Source of the DNA: Lachnospiraceae bacterium
Lineage (GTDB): Bacteria; Bacillota; Clostridia; Lachnospirales; Lachnospiraceae
DNA: 64,000 nucleotides
Assembly: GCA_910575255.1 (NCBI GenBank)
Contig: CAJTEM010000011.1
Coordinates: 1 to 64,000, forward strand
Reading direction: 5' to 3'
The notes beneath the pieces were generated by a model. It was not told the DNA's origin, did no database searches, and worked only from the letters and a program-made list of their open reading frames with translations. Both the position numbers and the translations under genes were made by a program. Positions 33,936 to 41,996 of the stretch are shown in pieces (the stretch's first letter is position 1; each line of letters starts with the position of its first letter).

Positions 33936-34225
33936 ATGAAAAAAACATCTATGCCGGTATTTTGCTGATTTTAAGCATTGCAAATTTTTTTCCGATTATT
34001 TCACTGATATTATTTTACCCACAATCACATGTTCTGGCCATGCTGCTGTTTTTTCTGGCTTTTCTCTCTCCGGCTCTAGCAGTTATCTATCTCATTATGA
34101 TAATCCTGCTAATATTCCTGAAAAAAATCAGGATCCCTGTCGGATGTATTGCGATAGCAGTGAATATCATATATCTGCTGGGAAGTAAATACTATCTGGA
34201 TATGATGGTATATTATGCTACATGA
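33936..34225 (+). pseudogene. Small membrane protein with a one-base frameshift in an A7 run
   Basis: ATG 33936 follows a perfect GGAGG site, but its frame stops after 10 codons. The downstream frame stays open to 34225 and encodes three hydrophobic segments (IYAGILLILSIANFFPIISL, VLAMLLFFLAFLSPALAVIY, PVGCIAIAVNIIYLLGS). One more A in the A7 run at 33939-33945 would join MKKN to IYAG and give about 96 aa. So it is a frameshifted gene, a slippage-dependent gene or a sequencing error. I recognise no family. Confidence 0.65.
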
Positions 34226-34234
34226 GAAGAGGCT

Positions 34235-34273
34235 ATGATACCAGAGTCAAAGGTGTTTTGACCCTGGTATCAT
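34235..34273. terminator. Hairpin after the small membrane protein
   Basis: ATGATACCAG pairs with CTGGTATCAT, with an inner TCAAA/TTTTGA pair. There is no real T-run. It is a plausible end of the 26-34 kb transcript. Confidence 0.55.
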
Positions 34274-34286
34274 GTCATTTAAATTA

Positions 34287-34571
34287 TTTCACAGGGGGTG
34301 TTCTTTCGAGGCCGGCAGATACCAGCCTCGGAAGAATGGGGAACGGGATGTTCAGCCTTGGAATCAGGGGAGGGCCGCAGCGGGAAATGGTCTGCGGATG
34401 TTGACTTTGCAGAGATTTAGAAGTCCTTAAATTTCTGAATTTTCGTTTCGCTTTTCGCAAAACTCGGAAATTTTAGGAATTCTTGATCTCGAAACCGGAA
34501 ACATCCGCAGACCATTTCCCGCTGCGGCCCTCCCCTGATTCCAAGGCGTACCTTTTGGATCCCCACCCCCA
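34287..34571. repeat. Giant palindromic element with perfect 46-bp stem
   Basis: The core stem pairs 34357-34402 with 34500-34545 without a mismatch. It is flanked by an outer arm beginning TTTCACAGGGGG and a right end GGCGTACCTTTTGGATCCCC. The inside carries GACTTTGCAGAGATTTAGAAG and TAGGAATTCTTGATCTCG, which pair with each other as an inner stem. Compared with 202-335, the stem has a C-G to T-A swap on both arms (GGAACCAGG/CCTGGTTTC versus GGAATCAGG/CCTGATTCC). From 34572 to 34884 I see no gene. Confidence 0.88.
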
Positions 34572-34884
34572 TAAACAGCAACGAAAGTAACCTGCGGACA
34601 GGTGTTCCTGGAAAAACTCCTTGCCCCTTTCATGGCCTCATGATATAATACCTTCAAAGCAATGATCTCTGCGGTCAGACCCAAGTGAGAAGACCGGTTA
34701 TGCAGCTATGCTGTGTCTTTAAAGATTCTTTTCTTTCCATTTTAAATCCTGCTTTTAAATTCACAAAACAATATAAGAGCAGGAGATGTAAAAAGCAGGG
34801 CCGCAGAGAGGATGGACAGCGGGCAATGGATTCACTGAGATTTGAGCAATTTTCAAACAGGCTCCAGGGGCAGGAGGAAGCAGG

Positions 34885-35136
34885 ATGACAGGTGGAATTA
34901 TAGAGATGGATGTCCATGGAATGAATGGAGAGCAGGCCTGCGAGGCAATCACGAAGCAGGTGCGGGCAGCAGGGAATGCCGTTTACCGGATCCGGGTGAT
35001 TCATGGATTTCATGGCGGGACAAGGATTCGCAGCATGATTCGGGAAGAATTCGGATATGAACGGGAGCCGAAGGTAAAGCGGCTGGAGATGGGGACAAAT
35101 CAGGGGATTACCGAGCTGATATTACGGGAATTTTGA
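34885..35136 (+). CDS. Stand-alone Smr domain protein
   Basis: 83 aa, essentially only a Smr domain as found at the C-terminus of MutS2: EMDVHGMNGEQACEAITKQV, then the conserved IRVIHGFHGGTRIRSMIREE (HGxHGGxR). Smr domains act as endonucleases or nucleic-acid binders. It ends about 50 bp before the phosphatase gene and may be first in that operon. The start ATG 34885 follows GGAGGAAGCAGG. Confidence 0.85.
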   Translation: MTGGIIEMDVHGMNGEQACEAITKQVRAAGNAVYRIRVIHGFHGGTRIRSMIREEFGYEREPKVKRLEMGTNQGITELILREF

Positions 35137-35186
35137 GATCCGGCGATGAGCAGGAGCGGGAGAAAACAGTCAGAGAGGAGAGCATT

Positions 35187-35960
35187 ATGAGGATTTTGTT
35201 CATCCGGCATGGGGATCCGGATTATGTTAATGATACCTTGACAGAGAAAGGGCACCGGGAAGCACAGCTTCTGGCAGAGATGGCAAAGGAGCTGAAGATG
35301 GGGGATTGCTATCAGTCACCTTTGGGAAGGGCACAGGCAACCGCGGCCTACAGCCTGGGGAAGCTGGGGAAGGAAGCAAGGACTCTGGACTGGCTGAGGG
35401 AATTCCCGGCAAAGGTGGATCTGAACCGTTCAGAGGAGCTTAAAAGAGCTTACAATGATACCCGGATGGAAGGGGAACGTTACGGTATGCGTATTGCCTG
35501 GGATATGCTGCCGGATTACCTGACCGGGCATCCGGAATATCTGGATCGGGAACGCTGGCGGGAATCCGAGGCGGCGCGGTGCAGTGACCTGGTTACGGTC
35601 TATGATCTGGTGACAAAGGGACTGGATGAGCTTCTGGAACATTACGGATATGTGCGGGAGGGGCTTCACTACCGGGTAATCAGGGAGAATACGCAGACCG
35701 TTACTTGCTTCTGCCATTTCGGAATTACCTGTGTTCTGCTGTCCCACCTCTGGAATGTTTCCCCGTTCGTGCTGTGGCATACCCTGGCACTGGCTCCGAC
35801 GTCGGTGACAGAGGTGGTAAGTGAAGAGCGGGAGCAGGGGATTGCCAGCTTCCGGGGACTGCGGCTGGGGGATCTTTCCCACCTGTATGCGGGACAAGAG
35901 CCGCCGTCTTTTTCGGCAAGATTTTGTGAAACGTTCGGGAACCGGCAGCAGCGACATTGA
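35187..35960 (+). CDS. Histidine-phosphatase-superfamily protein
   Basis: 257 aa of the phosphoglycerate-mutase/histidine phosphatase fold. The phospho-acceptor motif is FIRHGDPDYVNDTLTEKG, with Arg and His of the RHG triad at about residues 7-9, and SPLGRAQATA supplies the second Arg. A late CHFGITCVLLSHL gives the second catalytic His. The substrate is unknown. ATG 35187 lies behind GAGAGGAGAG. It overlaps or abuts the aldolase, so it may dephosphorylate a sugar phosphate in the same pathway. Confidence 0.85.
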   Translation: MRILFIRHGDPDYVNDTLTEKGHREAQLLAEMAKELKMGDCYQSPLGRAQATAAYSLGKLGKEARTLDWLREFPAKVDLNRSEELKRAYNDTRMEGERYGMRIAWDMLPDYLTGHPEYLDRERWRESEAARCSDLVTVYDLVTKGLDELLEHYGYVREGLHYRVIRENTQTVTCFCHFGITCVLLSHLWNVSPFVLWHTLALAPTSVTEVVSEEREQGIASFRGLRLGDLSHLYAGQEPPSFSARFCETFGNRQQRH

Positions 35961-35980
35961 AAAGAGGTGCGGAAAGCAGG

Positions 35981-36634
35981 ATGAGAGGATTATCGGAAGG
36001 AAAGCAGGCTGTCTTAAGAACAGCGAAAAAAGCATACCGTGAGAAGCTGATGGCAGGAACCAGCGGCAATATGAGTATGCTGATTCCTGCCGGCATGGAA
36101 GGGGATGCCATGCTGCCACAGGCAGGAGGATGCCACGGGAGTCTGATGATTATTACGCCCAGTTCGTATGATTATGAGATCATGGAAGAAAAGGATATCG
36201 TGGTAACAGATCTGGAGGGCAATGTGATCGAGGGCTGCCACAGACCGTCTTCGGAATGGAGGATGCATGCAGAGATCTATCAGCATCTGCCGCATGTCCA
36301 GGCTGTGGTTCATACCCATTCCCCTTATGCAACCAGCTTTGCGGTGAACCATCAGGAGATCCCTGTGGTACTGATTGAAATGATTCCTTTCCTGAAGGGA
36401 AAGCTGGAGGTCAGTGCCTATGCAGAGCAGGGAAGTGCGCAGGTGGGGCGGAATGCAGTGGAGATTCTGCGGCGGAAGAATGCCTGTCTGATGGCGAATC
36501 ATGGTATCGTGGCAGTGGGAGAGAGCCTTGAGTCCGCCTATCTCAACAGTGTTTATGTGGAGGATGCGGCAAGGATCTATCACAGGGCGCTCGTTTGCGG
36601 GAAGCCGGTGGTGATACCCGGGTATGAGGAGTGA
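35981..36634 (+). CDS. Class II aldolase/adducin-family protein (candidate 5-deoxy/methylthio-ribulose-1-phosphate aldolase)
   Basis: 217 aa, like L-fuculose-1-phosphate aldolase. Phosphate-binding GTSGNMSM and TPSSYDYE, catalytic Glu region SSEWRMHAEIY, zinc ligands in VVHTHSPYATSFAV and ANHGIVAVGESLES. It cleaves a ketose-1-phosphate to dihydroxyacetone phosphate and an aldehyde. Because a zinc alcohol dehydrogenase and mtnA follow directly, the likely substrate is 5-methylthioribulose-1-phosphate or 5-deoxyribulose-1-phosphate, as in the DHAP shunt. A TTG at 35957 is an alternative start. Confidence 0.85.
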   Translation: MRGLSEGKQAVLRTAKKAYREKLMAGTSGNMSMLIPAGMEGDAMLPQAGGCHGSLMIITPSSYDYEIMEEKDIVVTDLEGNVIEGCHRPSSEWRMHAEIYQHLPHVQAVVHTHSPYATSFAVNHQEIPVVLIEMIPFLKGKLEVSAYAEQGSAQVGRNAVEILRRKNACLMANHGIVAVGESLESAYLNSVYVEDAARIYHRALVCGKPVVIPGYEE

Positions 36635-36652
36635 TAAGATGAGGACAAAGCA

Positions 36653-37597
36653 ATGAAGGGGATCTATTTTAACGGAAAAAGAGCAGAATATCGGGAAGAT
36701 CTGCCCATGCCGGTGCCCGGGGAGCAGGAGAGCCTGATCCGGATTCTCTATGCAGGAGTATGCAATACGGATCGGGAGGTATTAAGAGGGTATCGGCCGG
36801 ATTTCCGGGGAGTGATGGGGCATGAATTTGTGGGGATTGTAGAGCAATCCCCGGATCCGGATTGGACGGGCCGGCGGGTGGTGGGTGAGCTGAATGCCGG
36901 CTGCGGCCATTGCATCTACTGCCGTAGCGGACGGGAGAAGCACTGCCCCGAGCGAAAGGTCATTGGCATGGATGGAAAGGACGGATGTTTTGCAGAATAC
37001 ATGACATTGGCGACACATCTTCTCCATGAGATTCCTTCCGGACTGTCTTTAAAGAAAGCGCTTTTGACGGAGCCGCTGGCGGCCGCTCTGGAGATTGAGG
37101 AGCAGGTACCCGTCTCTCCCAGTCTTTCGGCAGCCATTATCGGTGACGGGCGTCTGGCCTACCTGATTGCGTCAGTTATGCACCTTTATGGGACTCGGCT
37201 GACGATCTTCGGAAAGCATCCGGAAAAGCTGACAAAGTTTGCCGGTCTGGGACAAACCAGGCTTGCGGCATTACCGGAGGAGACTTTTGAGCTGGTAGTG
37301 GAGGCCTCAGGCTCTCCTTTGGGGCTGCAGATGGCATCGGATCTGGTGCGCAGGCAGGGGACGATTGTACTGAAAAGTACTTATGCGGGTACGGCCCAGG
37401 TGGATATGAGCCGGTTTGTGGTGAATGAGATTACGATTAAGGGCAGCCGTTGCGGTCCTTTTGAGCCGGCTCTGCGGCTGTTGGATAAAGGCCTGGTGAA
37501 GCTGCCGGAAGTAGAATTCTATGAGCTTGAGGATTGGGAGAGGGCATTTGCCTCTGGAGCATTTAAGGCAGGATTTGCAATAGGAGGGAACGGATAG
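36653..37597 (+). CDS. Zinc-dependent alcohol dehydrogenase (MDR)
   Basis: 314 aa. Catalytic zinc ligands Cys in [14 protein letters not shown], His-Glu in MGHEFVG and an acidic residue in [13 protein letters not shown]. Four cysteines of the structural zinc lobe lie in [18 protein letters not shown]. The Rossmann site [15 protein letters not shown] replaces the usual GxGxxG with GDGRLA. It probably oxidises or reduces a small alcohol/aldehyde. Lying between the class II aldolase and mtnA, it could reduce the aldehyde made by the aldolase. 18 bp after the aldolase stop. Confidence 0.85.
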   Translation: MKGIYFNGKRAEYREDLPMPVPGEQESLIRILYAGVCNTDREVLRGYRPDFRGVMGHEFVGIVEQSPDPDWTGRRVVGELNAGCGHCIYCRSGREKHCPERKVIGMDGKDGCFAEYMTLATHLLHEIPSGLSLKKALLTEPLAAALEIEEQVPVSPSLSAAIIGDGRLAYLIASVMHLYGTRLTIFGKHPEKLTKFAGLGQTRLAALPEETFELVVEASGSPLGLQMASDLVRRQGTIVLKSTYAGTAQVDMSRFVVNEITIKGSRCGPFEPALRLLDKGLVKLPEVEFYELEDWERAFASGAFKAGFAIGGNG

Positions 37598-37626
37598 TTC
37601 CCGGAACAGGGAAGGAGGGAGAGTTC

Positions 37627-38724
37627 ATGAGTGATTTGAAACAAGTCACCCATATTGACAATGTAAGGCTGGGGGATGACGGGACTTCCGTTATCATTAT
37701 CGATCAGACCCTGCTGCCCGGGCGGACGGAATATCTGACACTGCGGACGCCAGAGGAGCTGTATCAGGCCATATTTGAGCTGAAGGTGAGAGGAGCGCCG
37801 GCCATTGGTATCTGTGCCGGTTTCGGAATCTATGTTCTGGCGCGCGGCATCAAGACAGAGGATTATGATGAGTTTTACCGGCAGTTTCGTGAGTATCAGC
37901 AGTACCTCGACTCCGCACGGCCGACCGCCGTCAATCTGAGCTGGGCGCTGAACCGCATGGAGCAGGTAGTCTTAAAGAACCGGGAGCAAGGAGTCAGGAA
38001 GATTCTAAAGCTGCTGGAGCAGGAATGTCTGGCCATTCAGAAGGAAGATCAGCAGATGTGCCGATCCATCTCGGAGTACGGCCTGTCCCTGTTAAAAGAC
38101 GGTGACGGGATTCTGACTCATTGCAATGCCGGCCCCCTGGCCACCTCCCGCTACGGGACAGCGCTCGGCCCGTTGCTTCTGGGCAAGGAACAGGGGATGG
38201 AATTTCATGTTTTTGCCGATGAGACCCGCCCGCTTTTACAGGGGGCCCGTCTCACCTCCTATGAGCTGCAGAGGGCGGGTCTTGACGTCACTCTGATCTG
38301 CGACAATATGGCCAGCCTGGTGATGAAGAACGGCTGGATTCAGGCCTGTCTGGTGGGATGTGACCGGGTCGCTGCCAATGGCGATACGGCGAATAAGATC
38401 GGCACCAGCGGGGTGGCGGTTCTGGCAAGTTTCTACAAGATTCCTTTCTATGTGCTGGGTCCCAGCTCTACCATTGACCTAAGCTGCAAGACCGGGGCAG
38501 ATATTAAGATTGAGCTGCGCAGCCCGGATGAAATCAAAAAGAAATTCTATGAAAAGCCTGTGGCGCCCGAGGAGGTGAAGTGCTACAATCCTGCTTTTGA
38601 CGTAACAGACCATACACTGATCACGGCTATTATTACAGAGCGTGGAATCTGCAGGCCTCCGTATACAGAGAGTCTGGTACAGCCTTGCCTGAATTCCGGT
38701 GAGTCAATCACCTGCTTCGGATAA
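37627..38724 (+). CDS. mtnA: S-methyl-5-thioribose-1-phosphate isomerase
   Basis: 365 aa. MtnA converts methylthioribose-1-phosphate to methylthioribulose-1-phosphate and also accepts the 5-deoxy analogue. Signatures: [20 protein letters not shown], catalytic Cys in [39 protein letters not shown], and the catalytic Asp region [19 protein letters not shown]. Full length. RBS GGAAGGAGGGAG. Other methionine-salvage genes (mtnB-E) are absent, which favours the shorter aldolase-based route. Confidence 0.95.
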   Translation: MSDLKQVTHIDNVRLGDDGTSVIIIDQTLLPGRTEYLTLRTPEELYQAIFELKVRGAPAIGICAGFGIYVLARGIKTEDYDEFYRQFREYQQYLDSARPTAVNLSWALNRMEQVVLKNREQGVRKILKLLEQECLAIQKEDQQMCRSISEYGLSLLKDGDGILTHCNAGPLATSRYGTALGPLLLGKEQGMEFHVFADETRPLLQGARLTSYELQRAGLDVTLICDNMASLVMKNGWIQACLVGCDRVAANGDTANKIGTSGVAVLASFYKIPFYVLGPSSTIDLSCKTGADIKIELRSPDEIKKKFYEKPVAPEEVKCYNPAFDVTDHTLITAIITERGICRPPYTESLVQPCLNSGESITCFG

Positions 38725-38772
38725 GAAAAATCGTGTGAGCGGATAGGATCCGGGAAAGGGGGCGATCGGCAG

Positions 38773-40365
38773 TTGGCAAAAATTTTTAATATAACCGGAG
38801 CCTGCACACCTGCAAGACATTATATGGTGGATCTGGAATCCAGGCTGAAAGAGATCGGATCCATGGTGGATGCCGGGGAATATTTTTCTATCACCAAGGC
38901 AAGACAGTATGGCAAGACTACTACACTGCGGGCATTGGCCGGGTATTTAAGACAGAATTACCTGGTGATAAGTCTTGATTTCCAGAGGATGAGTTCAGCG
39001 GATTTTGAAAATGAATCTTCTTTTGTCAATGGACTGGCCAGGGAGATCGTACGGGTTGTCAGACGAATGAAACCGGAGATGCCAGACAGCGTGGAGAGGG
39101 AGCTGAAAGAGCTGGCAGGAAGAGACTGCGGTTATTTTAGAATGGCGGAAATTTTCGACTTTTTCAGTGAATGGTGTGAGGAGACTGAGAAACCGATCGT
39201 TCTGATCATTGATGAGGCGGACACAGCTTCCAATAATCAAATATTTCTTGATTTTTTGGCGCAGTTAAGAGCGGCTTATCTTGACCGGGACAGGATCCCT
39301 GCTTTTCAGTCTGTGATTTTGGCCGGGATATACGATATCCGGAATATCAGGAGGAGAATCCGGCCAGAGGAAGAGCATAAGACGAATAGCCCATGGAACA
39401 TTGCGGCAAAATTTCAGGTTGATATGGGATTCTCGGTAGAAGATATTTGTGGCATGCTGGAAGAATATGAAGATGACTATCATACAGGAATGGATATTGT
39501 TCCGATATCAAAAATGATTTATGATTACACATCGGGATATCCCTACCTTGTTTCATGGCTTTGCAAGTGTCTGGATGAAGAGATATCCGGTCGGGAAAAT
39601 TTTCTGGATCAATGTTCTGCCTGGACGAAAGCAGGGGTTTTAGAAGCTGTGAAGCTGCTGGTGGAGGACACCACCCCCCTCTACCAATCTATGAAAGGAA
39701 AACTGGTGGATTATCCGAAGCTGTATTCTGTCCTGTACGATCTTCTTTTTACGGGGAAATCTGTGCCCTATATGGCGATGAATGATGACATCGAGATCGC
39801 GGTTATGTTTGGATTTGTAAAAAATGCAGAGGGAACCGCTGTGATTTCTAACCGAATTTTTGAGACTGTGCTTTACAACTGGTTTATGTCTAAGGAGTAC
39901 TCCGGCAGCAGGATCTACGACGAAGGACTTCGGGGAAGGAATCAATTCATCGCAGGCAGACATTTGAATGTCAGACGGATTCTGGAGAAATTCGTGGAAT
40001 GCTTTGACGAGCTGTACGGAGATCAGGAGGAATCATTTCTGGAAGATGTGGGAAGAAGGTATTTTATGCTGTTTCTCAAGCCGATTATCAACGGGACTGG
40101 TCACAGCTATGTGGAAGCCGAGACCCGCAACCGGGAGAGGACAGATCTGGTCATCGACTATTGCGGGGAGCAGTTCGTGATTGAGATGAAGGTGTGGCGG
40201 GGCAACGCGTATCATGAGCGGGGGGAGAAACAGTTGTCTGATTACCTTGATTATTTTCATCTAAAAAAAGGCTATATGCTTAGCTTTAACTTTAATAAGA
40301 AAAAAGAGATCGGGGTGAAAGATATCGTTCTTGGAGATAAACTCCTGGTGGAAGCTGTGGTATGA
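38773..40365 (+). CDS. AAA-ATPase with C-terminal PD-(D/E)XK nuclease-like domain
   Basis: 530 aa with a TTG start at 38773. The N-terminal ATPase (AAA-ATPase_like family) has a short P-loop version KARQYGKTTTLRAL and Walker B VLIIDEADTA. The C-terminus (about 430-530) resembles the DUF1703 nuclease domain: AETRNRERTDLVIDYCGEQF followed by VIEMKVWRG, giving the D...ExK pattern. Such proteins are multi-copy in gut Firmicutes and Bacteroidetes and have no settled role. It separates mtnA from the nucleoside importer genes and may be a recent insertion. Confidence 0.85.
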   Translation: MAKIFNITGACTPARHYMVDLESRLKEIGSMVDAGEYFSITKARQYGKTTTLRALAGYLRQNYLVISLDFQRMSSADFENESSFVNGLAREIVRVVRRMKPEMPDSVERELKELAGRDCGYFRMAEIFDFFSEWCEETEKPIVLIIDEADTASNNQIFLDFLAQLRAAYLDRDRIPAFQSVILAGIYDIRNIRRRIRPEEEHKTNSPWNIAAKFQVDMGFSVEDICGMLEEYEDDYHTGMDIVPISKMIYDYTSGYPYLVSWLCKCLDEEISGRENFLDQCSAWTKAGVLEAVKLLVEDTTPLYQSMKGKLVDYPKLYSVLYDLLFTGKSVPYMAMNDDIEIAVMFGFVKNAEGTAVISNRIFETVLYNWFMSKEYSGSRIYDEGLRGRNQFIAGRHLNVRRILEKFVECFDELYGDQEESFLEDVGRRYFMLFLKPIINGTGHSYVEAETRNRERTDLVIDYCGEQFVIEMKVWRGNAYHERGEKQLSDYLDYFHLKKGYMLSFNFNKKKEIGVKDIVLGDKLLVEAVV

Positions 40366-40445
40366 AAAAAACTCTTGTCTTTTGACAGAATTCGTAGTAC
40401 AAATAAAGGGGTAACAACTTTACCAGAAAAGGAGAAAAAAGTATT

Positions 40446-41663
40446 ATGAAAAAGATGTTATGCTTGATGATGACCGTGGCTCTGACAGGCTCTCTGCTGG
40501 CTGGCTGCGGCGGTTCTTCCCAGGAGGCGCCGGCGACAACAGCGGCACAGACCGAGACCGAAGCAAAAGAGGCAGAAGAAGAGACAGGGGCCCCGGAGGC
40601 AGAAGATGCGGGCAATGAGGCGGGTTCTGATGCCCTGAAGATTGCCATTGTCAGCAGCCCGTCCGGTGTGGACGACGGTTCCTTTAATGAGGACAACTAC
40701 AATGGCATCCTGGCGTTTATCGAGTCCCATCCCGATGCGACGGTAACTCCGGTGCGCGAGGAGACCGGAGATACGGCGGCTGCGGTGCAGGCCGTACAGG
40801 ATATTGTGGCTGATTATGACGTGATTGTATGCTGCGGATTCCAGTTTGCAGCGATCGGAGCGATTGCCAATGACAATCCGGATGTGAAGTTTTTGCTGGT
40901 GGATTCCTATCCCAGCGACGCAGAGGGAACAGAGGTTGCCTGTGACAATGTGTATGCGATGCAGTTTAAGGAGCAGGAGAGCGGCTTTTTTGCCGGAATG
41001 GCGGCAGCCCTGGAGACTCAGAGCGGCAAGGTGGCTGTAGTCAACGGGATTGCTTATCCGTCCAATGTCAATTACCAGTATGGTTTTGAGTCCGGTGTCA
41101 ATTATGCCAACGCGAAGCTGGGAGCTTCGGCAGAGGTGGTGGAGATTGCTTCCTATGCCGGAACGGATGTCACCAATACCAATGTGGGCGGTAACTATGT
41201 AGGCAGCTTCGCAGATGAGGCTACCGGCAAGGTAGTGGGAAAGGCTCTGATCGATGAGGGCTGCGACATTATCTTTGTGGCTGCAGGCGGCTCCGGCAAC
41301 GGCGTGTTTACTGCGGCAAAAGAGGCTGCGGGCGTGAAGGTCATCGGCTGTGACGTTGACCAGTATGATGACGGCGCCAACGGTTCTGAGAATATCATGC
41401 TGACCTCCGGGCTGAAGGTCATGGGGATGAACGTGGAGAAGCAGCTGAATGCAATCGCGGACGGTTCTTTTACCGGGGGCAATGCATTGCTTGGCGCAGA
41501 CACGGATTCTACCGGTTTTGTGAAGGAAGACGGACGTCATCAGATGTCGGCGGAGACCGTTGAGAAGCTGGAGGAAGCATATGAACTGGTCAAGGACGGA
41601 ACGATCGTTCCGGCGGCTAATTTCAATGAGATTTTGCCGGATGATTTTCCGGGTCTGAACTAA
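40446..41663 (+). CDS. BMP-family (PnrA/BmpA-like) substrate-binding lipoprotein
   Basis: 405 aa. A lipoprotein signal with lipobox (LTGSLLAGCGG), an acidic linker, then the periplasmic-binding-type BMP domain (IAIVSSPSGVDDGSFNEDNY ... VVCCGFQFAAIGAIANDNPD ... FKEQESGFFAGMAAALETQS ... IIFVAAGGSGNGVFTAAKEA). BMP proteins bind purine nucleosides for ABC import in Firmicutes and spirochaetes. A terminator follows, then the ATPase and permease genes. RBS AAAAGGAG. Confidence 0.93.
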   Translation: MKKMLCLMMTVALTGSLLAGCGGSSQEAPATTAAQTETEAKEAEEETGAPEAEDAGNEAGSDALKIAIVSSPSGVDDGSFNEDNYNGILAFIESHPDATVTPVREETGDTAAAVQAVQDIVADYDVIVCCGFQFAAIGAIANDNPDVKFLLVDSYPSDAEGTEVACDNVYAMQFKEQESGFFAGMAAALETQSGKVAVVNGIAYPSNVNYQYGFESGVNYANAKLGASAEVVEIASYAGTDVTNTNVGGNYVGSFADEATGKVVGKALIDEGCDIIFVAAGGSGNGVFTAAKEAAGVKVIGCDVDQYDDGANGSENIMLTSGLKVMGMNVEKQLNAIADGSFTGGNALLGADTDSTGFVKEDGRHQMSAETVEKLEEAYELVKDGTIVPAANFNEILPDDFPGLN

Positions 41664-41695
41664 TGTCTGGAGCGTCATTTTAGAGAATCCGAATA

Positions 41696-41739
41696 CCGGC
41701 TGCGGGCTGTGGAAGCAGACACCTGTCAGCCGGTTTTTT
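41696..41739 (+). terminator. Terminator after the BMP lipoprotein gene
   Basis: CCGGCTG pairs with CAGCCGG over a 24-nt loop and is followed by six T. It would make the binding protein more abundant than the downstream ATPase and permeases. Confidence 0.75.
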
Positions 41740-41775
41740 CTTATATCACAGGAAAGTGCGTCCTATGATACCAAA

Positions 41776-41972
41776 ACGCTCCGCGAGGTTGCTGAGTGCC
41801 AGTGGCACTCGTTTAGCAGCGACCGAAGCGGAACGTAGACCGCAACACGGTGTGGGCTTGTTCACTAAGCTCATTACATTCGCTAAGTGAGCCAATGCCT
41901 GCGGCGGAAAGGAAGAATCATGTCGCTGAAGCGACCCGCCGCAGGCGGAGATTCCTGCGGGGCAGGATTCTT
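41776..41972. repeat. Cluster of hairpins between lipoprotein and ATPase genes
   Basis: Three hairpins in series. First, GGTTGCTGAGTGCCA with TGGCACT...CAGCGACC, enclosed by CGCT/AGCG (41776-41830). Second, an imperfect TTCACTAAGC/GCTAAGTGAG (41861-41891). Third, a perfect 11-bp GCCTGCGGCGG/CCGCCGCAGGC (41897-41946). A short CCTGC/GCAGG stem with TTTTTT follows (about 41953-41976). No coding signal was found. It may be another repeat family or a regulatory leader for the transporter ATPase; the GC-rich text is unlike its neighbours. Confidence 0.6.
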
Positions 41973-41996
41973 TTTTGTCAAGAGAGGAGGGATGGC

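Noticed and set aside
34685-34888. 67-codon frame before the Smr gene
   Set aside because: No ribosome site, no domain, basic low-complexity text; not supported as a gene.
40458-41678. 406-codon antisense frame opposite the BMP lipoprotein
   Set aside because: Shadow frame; the sense strand shows a lipobox and BMP-family sequence.
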